Positions 50,731-58,879 of a DNA stretch of 64,000 bases are shown one piece after another. Source of the stretch: Flavobacteriales bacterium (GTDB lineage: Bacteria > Bacteroidota > Bacteroidia > NS11-12g > UBA9320); assembly GCA_020635395.1 (NCBI GenBank), contig JACJZV010000003.1, positions 310,001-374,000 on the forward strand. Direction: 5' to 3'. Made by a program: the position numbers and the translations under genes. The notes beneath the pieces are model-generated. The model searched no databases and had not been told where the DNA came from. It was given only the letters and a program-made list of their open reading frames with translations. The stretch's first letter is position 1. Every line of letters begins with the position of its first letter.

Positions 50731-51315
50731 TCAATGCAACGCTGCCCGTACTGGAATTTGTTGGATAATTTCGGCTTCGGCGGTCATGAGTTGTTCGAGG
50801 CGGTCATATACTTCTTGTTCGGAAAAATAGTTGAGGGCAAATTTCACGAAGATGTGTCCGTGCTTGGCCTCGCTGGTCCAGAGGGCTTTGTAGAATTTTT
50901 TGAGGTCGTCGTTTTGCACATGGTCGGCCACCATTTTAAACCGCTCCGCCCCCCGGCATTCCAACACCGAACCCAATAGCAGTTTGTCCAAAAAACGTTC
51001 GTTTCGTCCGCTTCTGGCCAGTTTCATTAGTTGGTTTACATATTCGTCCTTCTCTATTTCGTGGTTGAGTGTAATGCCTTGATGCTGCATAATTTCGTAC
51101 ACCTGCCTGAAATGCTCCAACTCCTCGATAGCAGTATCCATGAGCTCGGGCAAAATCTCCAATCGGTCGGGATATTTGGCCACAAAACTCAATGCCATGC
51201 CACTGGCCTTTCGCTCACAATCGGCATGATCTCTCAAAAATTTTGGAAAATCGGCCAAAACGGCTTCAATCCATTCTTTGCTAGATGCCACTTTTACATC
51301 TATCGAAAGTTTCAT
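50731..51315 (-). CDS. miaE: tRNA-(ms2io6A)-hydroxylase
   Basis: 194 residues. Di-iron ligands: Glu34 in HADCERKASG, E65-xx-H68 in IEELEHF, then a Glu in LECRGAERF and E-xx-H in SEAKHGHIF. MiaE hydroxylates the isopentenyl group at tRNA position 37. It lies four bases after hutU, so the two are probably one transcript, though they belong to different pathways. Confidence 0.9.
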   Translation of the reverse strand: MKLSIDVKVASSKEWIEAVLADFPKFLRDHADCERKASGMALSFVAKYPDRLEILPELMDTAIEELEHFRQVYEIMQHQGITLNHEIEKDEYVNQLMKLARSGRNERFLDKLLLGSVLECRGAERFKMVADHVQNDDLKKFYKALWTSEAKHGHIFVKFALNYFSEQEVYDRLEQLMTAEAEIIQQIPVRAALH

Positions 51316-51319
51316 TTTG

Positions 51320-52966
51320 TTAGATTTTTAACCCAAATTTTTGTGCTGTCTCATCGGCAATTTCATAACCCGCATCAGCATGTCGAATAACACCCATGGC
51401 AGGGTCGTTGTGCAACACACGTCTCAATCGGTCGTGGGCATCCTGTGTTCCGTCGGCCACAATCACCATTCCAGCATGTAGGCTATAACCCATGCCTACC
51501 CCTCCCCCATGATGAAAACTTACCCAACTTGCACCTCCGGCGGTATTTATCAGAGCATTCAAAATCGGCCAATCGGCCACCGCATCGGTTCCATCTTTCA
51601 TGGCCTCCGTTTCGCGGTTTGGCGAAGCCACAGAGCCAGTATCCAAATGGTCGCGACCAATAACAATTGGAGCCGATATTTCGCCATTTTTAACCATATC
51701 GTTAAAGGCCAATGCAGCTTTTTCACGTTCGCCCATTTTAAGCCAACATATACGAGCTGGCAGACCTTGAAATGCAATCTTTTCTTTGGCCATATCCAAC
51801 CAACGAATCAAACCTTGGTTGTTTGGAAACAACTCTTTCAATTTTTGGTCTAATTTAAAAATATCATTTTCATCGCCACTCAATGCCACAAATCGGAAAG
51901 GCCCTGAACCCTCGCAAAACAATGGACGGATGTATGCCGGAACAAATCCCGGAAAATCAAACGCATTTTGCACACCGTTGGCCAAAGCCTGTCCGCGAAT
52001 ATTGTTTCCATAATCAAATGTAATGGCTCCCCGCTTTTGCAACTCCAACATCAGTTTTACATGTGTACACATGCCTTGCAACGATAATTTTCGGTATTTT
52101 TCGGGGTCATTTTCTCTTAGTTTGTTCGCTTCTTCTACCGACAAATTTTCTGGAAAATATCCCACCAACTCATCATGTGCCGAAGTTTGGTCGGTAAGCG
52201 TATCGGGGGTTATGTTTCGTTGCACCAATCGGTTGAGCAAATCAATGGCGTTGCAAACAACTCCAATAGAAATGGCCTCGTTGTTCTGTTTGGCGGTCAA
52301 TGCCCAATCTATGGCTTCATCAATATTGGAAGTCATTTTATCCAAATATCGGGTTTCGAGCCTTTTTTGCACTCGCCATTCTTCCATTTCGGCGGCAAGG
52401 CAAACGCCCTCGTTCATAGTTATTGCCAGTGGTTGAGCTCCACCCATTCCACCCAAACCGGCGGTCACGTTTAGTGTTCCTTTTAAACTTCCGTTGTAAT
52501 GTTTTCTGGCCAAGGAGAGATAGGTTTCGTAGGTGCCCTGCACAATGCCCTGGGAGCCAATATATATCCAGCTACCGGCAGTCATTTGGCCATACATAAT
52601 CAATCCTTTTTTCTCTAATTCGTTGAAATGATCCCAGTTTGCCCAATGACCAACCAAATTAGAGTTGGCAATTAACACTCTCGGAGCATTTTTGTGCGAA
52701 CGCAACACACCCACAGGTTTTCCAGACTGCACCATCAAGGTTTGGTCATCATCCAATTGCTGAAGAATTTCTAAAATTTTATCAAAACTTTCCCAGTTTC
52801 GAGCAGCTTTTCCACGACCACCATATACAATCAAATCTTCTGGACGCTCGGCCACATCAGGGTCGAGGTTGTTTTGTATCATTCTATAAACCGCCTCTTG
52901 CACCCAGCCTTTGCAGTGCAATTGTGTTCCGGTTGGGGCTTTAATAATTCTTTTTGCTGAAGTCAT
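51320..52966 (-). CDS. hutU: Urocanate hydratase
   Basis: 548 residues, near the usual ~555. Second step of histidine degradation (urocanate to imidazolone propionate), using tightly bound NAD. Visible signatures: YGGRGKAARN, AGLGGMGGAQPLA and the HHGGGVGMGYS region near the C-terminus. hutH, hutI and hutG are not in the window, so the histidine pathway is scattered or partly elsewhere. Confidence 0.96.
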   Translation of the reverse strand: MTSAKRIIKAPTGTQLHCKGWVQEAVYRMIQNNLDPDVAERPEDLIVYGGRGKAARNWESFDKILEILQQLDDDQTLMVQSGKPVGVLRSHKNAPRVLIANSNLVGHWANWDHFNELEKKGLIMYGQMTAGSWIYIGSQGIVQGTYETYLSLARKHYNGSLKGTLNVTAGLGGMGGAQPLAITMNEGVCLAAEMEEWRVQKRLETRYLDKMTSNIDEAIDWALTAKQNNEAISIGVVCNAIDLLNRLVQRNITPDTLTDQTSAHDELVGYFPENLSVEEANKLRENDPEKYRKLSLQGMCTHVKLMLELQKRGAITFDYGNNIRGQALANGVQNAFDFPGFVPAYIRPLFCEGSGPFRFVALSGDENDIFKLDQKLKELFPNNQGLIRWLDMAKEKIAFQGLPARICWLKMGEREKAALAFNDMVKNGEISAPIVIGRDHLDTGSVASPNRETEAMKDGTDAVADWPILNALINTAGGASWVSFHHGGGVGMGYSLHAGMVIVADGTQDAHDRLRRVLHNDPAMGVIRHADAGYEIADETAQKFGLKI

Positions 52967-52970
52967 GCGG

Positions 52971-52978
52971 CAAAGTTA
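52971..52978 (-). promoter_or_regulatory. Candidate -7 element of hutU-miaE, very close to ATG
   Basis: Minus strand TAACTTTG, then CCGC, then ATG. As for the PPK2 gene, this implies a leaderless or near-leaderless mRNA. Confidence 0.45.
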
Positions 52979-53052
52979 GTAGTTTAGTTTATTTGATGTT
53001 TAGGGGAATAAATGATTCAATGCATAATGCATTCGATTTTAAAATTCCAGAA

Positions 53053-53601
53053 TCAACGCTTTAAACCCGAATTATGAAAATCGTATTTGTATTTGGTGTA
53101 AAATGTATGATAGTAAGAACTAAAAAAACGCCATTTAGGGCGAGGGTAGTAGAACGACTTTATGCCAAACCACGGCATTTGATATGAAGGGGTGGTATAA
53201 CTAAAATCTGTATTCCATCCAGCAACTCTACATCTAACTGCTCCCCTATAACCATGCGTGTATTTTGCCTTGCCGAGGCCGGTTTTTAGGTCAAAATTTT
53301 CTCCTTCCAACATTACATCATACACACTATGCCAATGAATTTCATTGGTTTTAAATTTTTTGACAGAAGTAAAATATCGACCATAAGTCAACCCAAAGTT
53401 TACGGGACGGTTATTTATTGTGGACTTTATTAACCCAAAATCACACTCAAAACCCAACGAAATACCTTTGGTTGTTAATCCATATCCCAATGAAATGCCG
53501 GGAGACACATATTTTATTACTTGTGCATTGGCATGAAAAAAGATGCTCATAGCCATGAGCAAAACAAAAAATTTCTTATAGCTCCACCCTATCGTTTCCA
53601 T
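53053..53601 (-). CDS. Outer-membrane beta-barrel-like protein
   Basis: 182 residues with a signal peptide ending at FHANA. Amphipathic strands with many Tyr/Phe (GLTYGRYFTSVKKF, WNTDFSYTTPSY, WRFFSSYYHTFYTKY) suggest a small barrel. Overlaps the protease gene by 26 bases; last gene of a four-gene overlapping operon. Function unknown. Confidence 0.6.
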   Translation of the reverse strand: METIGWSYKKFFVLLMAMSIFFHANAQVIKYVSPGISLGYGLTTKGISLGFECDFGLIKSTINNRPVNFGLTYGRYFTSVKKFKTNEIHWHSVYDVMLEGENFDLKTGLGKAKYTHGYRGAVRCRVAGWNTDFSYTTPSYQMPWFGIKSFYYPRPKWRFFSSYYHTFYTKYKYDFHNSGLKR

Positions 53602-55252
53602 TCATGAAATAATAAAAATGATAGATGGGTACAATCCCTTCTTTTAACGCAGGGGTATAAATCTGGATTTTGCCAAAATGTCTAAATGAAGGTTCTGCCT
53701 CGGCTGTGGAAACTGTTTTTTGGTATTTAAAAAACAAGATTTTTTTCTGTACAATCACATCGCAATACATCATTTCGTTGTTGGGTGTATAAAATGCAAC
53801 TTCTTTATTGCCATAAACAAAGGCCGTGTCGTAGTTGATTAATTGCACTTTTGCATAATCAAATTTGGAGTGTTTACCGGCCATAGCCAAAGCCAAATCG
53901 TAGTCAGGCACACCATAGCCCAAGTCGTTTTGCGGATTTAAAGAAATATGTCCGGTAAGTCGAATCAAACTAATTAATTCGGCAGGTGTTAGACTGTTAT
54001 TTGCCTGCCACAAGCAGGTCATCATTCCGGCAATAATTGGGCATGAATAGGAGGTTCCGTTGCCAGTTCCTACGCCAAAAGTAGTGGTAATGGTGGCACT
54101 TTGACCCAATGCACATACATCAGGCTTTATACGAAAATCGGCAGTTGGCCCAGGCGAACTAAACGCCGGAACCACTTTTTTGCTGTCCACCGCTCCTACC
54201 ACCAAAATTTCTTCCACATCAGCAGGAAAATCAAGCCTTCCCCATGATTTATTGCCATCGTTTCCGGCAGAATTTACAACCAACATACCTTTTAGTGCTG
54301 CCATTTTTGCACCAATGCTTATAAAAGTGGTTTTTCCATCCAATTCATCGTGGCTGTGGTTGAGTCTTTTTTCGTCGAAATGATTGTAGCCCAGTGAAGA
54401 ACTGATTACATCAACACCCAGGCTATCGGCTATTTCGGCGGCTCTTACCCAATTAATCTCTTCAATCAAATTTTCAAAAGTTGCCGACTCCGTACGGATC
54501 AACACATAATTGGCCTGTGGAGCAGAACCTATCATTGTTCCACTTTTTTGGGCTGCCAAACAACCTAAAACATGCAAACCGTGGTCATCATCGTCATACA
54601 CATTTTGCTCAAAATCAATCAAATCGTAGGTATATTTAACTCGTTTGCTGGCATACAAATGTTCAAACAGACTCAGTTCATTCACTTTTTTAAAGCCTGC
54701 ATCAAACACCGCCACCGTCATTCCCTGACCTTTATACCCTTGATTGTGCAATGTCAAACCGTTTATCATTTCTAATTGGTTCAGGCCTTTGCCATAATCA
54801 TTTTTCTCTCCCCCATCGTTTTGTTCCTCCACTTGCCCGAGGCTCTGGCTTCCGCTGTTTCCAGCTTTTGTATCGTATTTGCCGAGATAAACCACATCTT
54901 TTACAAAAAATTTGATTTTTAATCTCCATGCCGTGTCCATGTTCTGTGTAGTAATGACCGCTCCGTTTAGCCAACGGCTTACATACTTCACCTGTATTGA
55001 TTGCTTTTTTATGTTGGCCAAATAGGCTTCCGTAACAGGTAAATCTGCAGAATCGTATTTGATGTTGTATCTGGCTCTTCGTTCAATAGCCTTTTCGGTA
55101 AGCTGGCTTTTATACCCCTCCTGCCCTTTGTAGTTCAATTGTTTGTCGTGAAACTGAACCAAAAAGTAATATTCTGTTTTTGCCCACAGTGATTGCGAAA
55201 TGCAAAAAACCGAAAGAAATACGATGAATGATTTTGGGTTAAGGCTGCACAT
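53576..55252 (-). CDS. Secreted subtilisin-like serine protease (S8)
   Basis: 558 residues from the ATG at 55252, where the signal peptide starts (CSLNPKSFIVFLSVFCISQSLWA is its main part); the frame runs further upstream but overlaps the previous gene. Catalytic Asp184 (VAVFDAGF), His224 (DDDHGLHVLG), the oxyanion Asn in NSAGNDG and the Ser in GTSYSCP are all present. A pre-domain of ~130 residues (QLTEKAIERRARYNIKYDS) is typical of Bacteroidota S8 proteases. No T9SS domain at the C-terminus. Likely acts in the periplasm or outside the cell. Confidence 0.92.
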   Translation of the reverse strand: MCSLNPKSFIVFLSVFCISQSLWAKTEYYFLVQFHDKQLNYKGQEGYKSQLTEKAIERRARYNIKYDSADLPVTEAYLANIKKQSIQVKYVSRWLNGAVITTQNMDTAWRLKIKFFVKDVVYLGKYDTKAGNSGSQSLGQVEEQNDGGEKNDYGKGLNQLEMINGLTLHNQGYKGQGMTVAVFDAGFKKVNELSLFEHLYASKRVKYTYDLIDFEQNVYDDDDHGLHVLGCLAAQKSGTMIGSAPQANYVLIRTESATFENLIEEINWVRAAEIADSLGVDVISSSLGYNHFDEKRLNHSHDELDGKTTFISIGAKMAALKGMLVVNSAGNDGNKSWGRLDFPADVEEILVVGAVDSKKVVPAFSSPGPTADFRIKPDVCALGQSATITTTFGVGTGNGTSYSCPIIAGMMTCLWQANNSLTPAELISLIRLTGHISLNPQNDLGYGVPDYDLALAMAGKHSKFDYAKVQLINYDTAFVYGNKEVAFYTPNNEMMYCDVIVQKKILFFKYQKTVSTAEAEPSFRHFGKIQIYTPALKEGIVPIYHFYYFMNGNDRVEL

Positions 55253-55904
55253 ATTCAACCAGTTTCCAATGGCTGTCGAACCCTTTTGTTTTTCCAAATT
55301 GTGTTTCGGTGCTAATGGTTCTTTTTTCGACCAATCCTTTATTTTGCTCATAAACTTCCCAACGAATATCGGCATCTATTAAACTTGAATCTATTTCTTG
55401 TTCTACAAAAATCGGGTTTTTTAGACTCGAAAAAAGTTCGCTTCTCCAACTTTCTTTGGCTATATATCGATATCTGTCTTCACCTTTGGTGTTTAGCTGA
55501 TTCGCATCCCACGATACTCTATCTTTTATAGGAAAAAGCAACAGCATTGTTTCCTCATTTTTATCCATAATGGTAGCTCTAAATTCGTTTTTAGAAAAAA
55601 CAATGTCTCGATGATATTTCCATTTCGATGAGCTGTCTTTTCTATAACTAATTTCGGCATAGTAGCGGTTCTCCGAAGTATTTTCATTGCTATTTTCCAC
55701 AATATGAATTTTTTGTTGGCCGCTTACCGTGGTTTGGCTTCCGCTAAAATCGTCATAGACTAAAGAGTCTATTTGATAAACCCAATATGCCCCTGAGACC
55801 AACGGAAAATATTCATCACCAAAACTCGAGGGCTCTTCCACCTCGCGGCAAGCAGCCACGAAAAGCAGTAAAAAAATAAATATAAAGGATAGTTTATTTT
55901 TCAA
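55239..55904 (-). CDS. Lipoprotein, paralogue of the next gene
   Basis: 221 residues from a TTG at 55904, which overlaps the upstream stop. Lipobox FVAAC (Cys19). The stretch YFPLVSGAYWVYQIDSLVYDD corresponds to YFLMDKGNTWIYEVDSIQY in the upstream gene, and both share the WxANxxNTKxE region, so the two arose by duplication. Function unknown. Overlaps the protease gene by 14 bases. Confidence 0.7.
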   Translation of the reverse strand: MKNKLSFIFIFLLLFVAACREVEEPSSFGDEYFPLVSGAYWVYQIDSLVYDDFSGSQTTVSGQQKIHIVENSNENTSENRYYAEISYRKDSSSKWKYHRDIVFSKNEFRATIMDKNEETMLLLFPIKDRVSWDANQLNTKGEDRYRYIAKESWRSELFSSLKNPIFVEQEIDSSLIDADIRWEVYEQNKGLVEKRTISTETQFGKTKGFDSHWKLVEYVQP

Positions 55905-56595
55905 ACTTCACAAGTTTATAAGTGTATTCAAAACCATCAGGAATTTCATTTGGCAGCAGTGATTTCCATTTTTTATGAATTTGTTCAGAATAAATTAATC
56001 CCACATTTTTGGCGTACTTCTCCATCCCAAAATCTTTTAAAGTTCTTATATCTATGCCACTTCGCAGCACATACAAAATACTGTCATAACTATTGCCTCC
56101 CATCGAATCTTTTAGCTTTAATTCCGCAATCTCCAGCTCAGATTCATCTTTTGTGTTAAACAAATTTGCATTCCAATATTCATTCAAATTTGGAGGAAAA
56201 ACAAGAGCCACGGTTTTTACATTGGTGTCAACCACCTCCGCTCTAAAATCATAAATACGTTGCGTATAATTTCTTACAAATTGGTAGTTGCCATTGATTG
56301 AGTTGGATTTATAAACAGATACAATGGCGTTTTTTGCACTATCTTTATCAATAAAAGTATCTGTTATTATTCGCTTAATAAAAAATTGAAATGTATCTAT
56401 GGGATGTGATTGGTTGTATGAAGTGTATTGGATAGAATCCACTTCATAAATCCACGTATTTCCTTTATCCATCAAGAAATAACTATATCCTAAATCTTCC
56501 TGTTTAGGTTCGTATCTGTCTTTTCGGCATCCATTCCAAATTAGAATAGAAACCAAAACCAACAGTGCCAAAACAATTCGAGTAGCGTATTTCAT
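55894..56595 (-). CDS. Lipoprotein, first gene of the protease operon
   Basis: 233 residues; lipobox LIWNGC (Cys22). Homologous to the following lipoprotein (see its entry). Contains WNANLFNTKDESE and ends with KLVKFEK, matching KLVEYVQP in the paralogue. Four genes (56595 to 53053) overlap head to tail and are surely co-transcribed: two lipoproteins, an S8 protease and a barrel-like protein. Confidence 0.7.
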   Translation of the reverse strand: MKYATRIVLALLVLVSILIWNGCRKDRYEPKQEDLGYSYFLMDKGNTWIYEVDSIQYTSYNQSHPIDTFQFFIKRIITDTFIDKDSAKNAIVSVYKSNSINGNYQFVRNYTQRIYDFRAEVVDTNVKTVALVFPPNLNEYWNANLFNTKDESELEIAELKLKDSMGGNSYDSILYVLRSGIDIRTLKDFGMEKYAKNVGLIYSEQIHKKWKSLLPNEIPDGFEYTYKLVKFEK

Positions 56596-56708
56596 TTTAA
56601 ATTAAGTATGCTTCTTTGAGGTCGCAAGATAGGCAATTTATTCCTATTCAGTTGTTAGATTGTTATCCGTATATGACTAATTTTGCCGACAACGAAAGAA
56701 ATGTTAGG

Positions 56709-57584
56709 ATGATTTTAAAAGGAAAAGACATAGCCGACCAAATACAAGTTGAAATAGCTACCGAGGTTAAAAAAATAGTGGCCAAAGGCATGAGAGCCCC
56801 GCATTTGGTGGCCATTTTGGTGGGTGAAGACGGTGCCAGCAAAACGTATGTAAAAAACAAAGAATTGGCCTGCGAAAAAGTTGGTTTTAGTAGCACCTTA
56901 ATTCGGCTTCCGCAAGACACCACCGAAGCATTTTTATTGGATAAAATTGCCGAAATAAATGAGGATGACGACATTGACGGATTGATAGTGCAGCTACCAT
57001 TACCAAAGCACATTTCTGAAAACAAGGTAACACAGGCAATTCATCCTGATAAAGATGTTGATGGTTTTCATGATGTAAACATTGGCAAACTGGCCAAAGG
57101 GCAAGACACTTATGTCAGTGCAACTCCATTTGGTATCATGCAAATATTAGAGCGATACAATATTGAAACCAAAGGCAAACACTGCGTGGTTATTGGCCGT
57201 AGCAACATTGTGGGTAGGCCAATGAGTATTTTGATGTCCCGCTCCGGAAATCCGGGCAACTGCACGGTTACACTATGTCATAGCCACACCAAAGATTTGA
57301 AAAAATATACCCTTATGGCCGATATTATTATTGTGGCCGTGGGCATACCTGAATATTTAAAAGCCGAAATGGTAAGCCCCGGAACCACGGTTATAGATGT
57401 AGGCATTACCCGAGTAGATGCCAATAATGACAAAGGCTATGTATTAAAAGGTGATGTGGAATATGATGCCGTAAAAGAAGTTGCCGGAGCCATAACTCCT
57501 GTGCCGGGAGGTGTAGGCCCTATGACTATTATTGGGTTGATGCAAAACACCTTAAAATCTCACCAAAACAAGTTTAATGGCTAA
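56709..57584 (+). CDS. folD: Bifunctional methylenetetrahydrofolate dehydrogenase/cyclohydrolase
   Basis: 291 residues from the ATG at 56709 (MILKGKDIADQI), the start that aligns with other FolD proteins; the open frame runs back to 56616. The catalytic YVKNK (Tyr47, Lys51), QLPLP and GRSNIVGRP are present. It interconverts methylene-, methenyl- and 10-formyl-THF. Overlaps queE by 8 bases, so the two are translationally coupled. Confidence 0.94.
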   Translation: MILKGKDIADQIQVEIATEVKKIVAKGMRAPHLVAILVGEDGASKTYVKNKELACEKVGFSSTLIRLPQDTTEAFLLDKIAEINEDDDIDGLIVQLPLPKHISENKVTQAIHPDKDVDGFHDVNIGKLAKGQDTYVSATPFGIMQILERYNIETKGKHCVVIGRSNIVGRPMSILMSRSGNPGNCTVTLCHSHTKDLKKYTLMADIIIVAVGIPEYLKAEMVSPGTTVIDVGITRVDANNDKGYVLKGDVEYDAVKEVAGAITPVPGGVGPMTIIGLMQNTLKSHQNKFNG

Positions 57585-58182
57585 CGACAAGCTGCCCGTT
57601 ATGGAGCAGTTTTACACCATTCAAGGCGAAGGTCGGTTTACGGGTCATGCCGCCTATTTTATTCGCTTGGCTGGTTGCGATGTGGGCTGTGTTTGGTGCG
57701 ATGTAAAAGAAAGTTGGCACACCGATAATTATCCTAAAATTTCGCCAAAAGAACTTGCTGATGAAACCTCAAAAAATGCCTCAACTATTGTGGTGATTAC
57801 TGGAGGCGAACCCGCTATGTATGACCTATCAGAACTATGCAATGAGCTGCATGACGTAGGAAAAAAAGTACATATTGAAACATCTGGAGCTCACGAATTA
57901 AAAGGCCAATTTGATTGGGTAACGTTATCACCAAAAAAATTTAAACCGCCGGTTTCTTCGAGTTATGCCGTTGCCAATGAGCTGAAAATCATCGTTTTTA
58001 ACAAATCCGATTTTGAGTGGGCAAAACAATTTCGGAAACTCGTTCCAAAAAATTGTTTGCTTTATTTACAACCCGAATGGAGCAAGAGAGATGAGATGGA
58101 ACCACTAATTATCGACTTCGTAAAAAACAATCCGGAATGGAATATTAGCCTGCAAACACACAAGTATTTGGACATTCCTTAA
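57577..58182 (+). CDS. queE: 7-carboxy-7-deazaguanine synthase
   Basis: 201 residues, radical SAM. The cluster-binding CDVGCVWC gives C34-x3-C38-x2-C41. Starts with the family's VMEQFYTIQGEG and has VVITGGEPAMY. QueE makes CDG on the way to queuosine and other 7-deazapurines. The folate partner upstream may be a matter of shared expression; queC and queD are not in the window. Confidence 0.93.
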   Translation: MANDKLPVMEQFYTIQGEGRFTGHAAYFIRLAGCDVGCVWCDVKESWHTDNYPKISPKELADETSKNASTIVVITGGEPAMYDLSELCNELHDVGKKVHIETSGAHELKGQFDWVTLSPKKFKPPVSSSYAVANELKIIVFNKSDFEWAKQFRKLVPKNCLLYLQPEWSKRDEMEPLIIDFVKNNPEWNISLQTHKYLDIP

Positions 58183-58206
58183 TTGGCCCTGAGGTATTAA
58201 TTTGGG

Positions 58207-58746
58207 TTAATATTTCCCGTCAATGCCCTCTTTTTTGGATTTAAAATCCTCAACTGAAGTTTCGATTTTATCCTGAACCTTATTTTTTAGTTTGCCCAAG
58301 GCATCAACAACCTCATTTTCTATGGGAATCAAATCTGTGGTAAACTCTTTCAGTTGACCCTCCGCATTTTGTTTTTTCAAACAATCCATAATTTGAGGTT
58401 TGGAGGCATCAAAACTTTTCTTGAAGGCATAACCCATCGAGAGGCGGTCGTCTTCCATTTCCTCTAACTCCGCACGTGTAAATCGACTCATCAAATCTTT
58501 TTTTATTGGGGTTACAATGCAGTCGCATTTTATTTTTTCTTCTGAATTGCTGCAATATTTTTCTTCCAAAACCTCAATGGCAATAGGGTTTTGTTTAAAC
58601 GGCCCCACCCCAAAATGATACATGGCATAAACGCCGACCAGCAATAGTATTGCAACTCCTAACACCTTCATAGCCAATCGAGTAGCAAATTTTATAATGA
58701 TAAATGCTAGGGCAATGGCAACCAAACTTCCAACGGTAAAATGCAT
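58207..58746 (-). CDS. Membrane protein of unknown function
   Basis: 179 residues with two spans close together at the N-terminus (about 5-48, with IALAFIIIKFATR and VAILLLVGVYAMYHFG), then a soluble, mostly helical region holding four cysteines (KYCSN, KCDC, MDCLKK) and a charged tail. No family recognised. Divergent from the giant surface-protein gene. Confidence 0.6.
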   Translation of the reverse strand: MHFTVGSLVAIALAFIIIKFATRLAMKVLGVAILLLVGVYAMYHFGVGPFKQNPIAIEVLEEKYCSNSEEKIKCDCIVTPIKKDLMSRFTRAELEEMEDDRLSMGYAFKKSFDASKPQIMDCLKKQNAEGQLKEFTTDLIPIENEVVDALGKLKNKVQDKIETSVEDFKSKKEGIDGKY

Positions 58747-58838
58747 TTTTTTTAAAACTTTTGTTGCGAAGGTATAATCTCAAATGGGGTCTAAAAAATA
58801 TAAATTATACTTTTTTACATAATACAGCAATATAGAAC

Positions 58839-58877
58839 TACTTTTGTACCAATTACTACTACGTTATAATACTTTTG
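58839..58877 (+). promoter_or_regulatory. Two TACTTTTG elements before the giant surface-protein gene
   Basis: TACTTTTG at 58839-58846 and again at 58870-58877, the second only two bases before the ATG. The first would leave a 33-base leader and is the more likely promoter. Confidence 0.4.
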
Positions 58878-58879
58878 TG

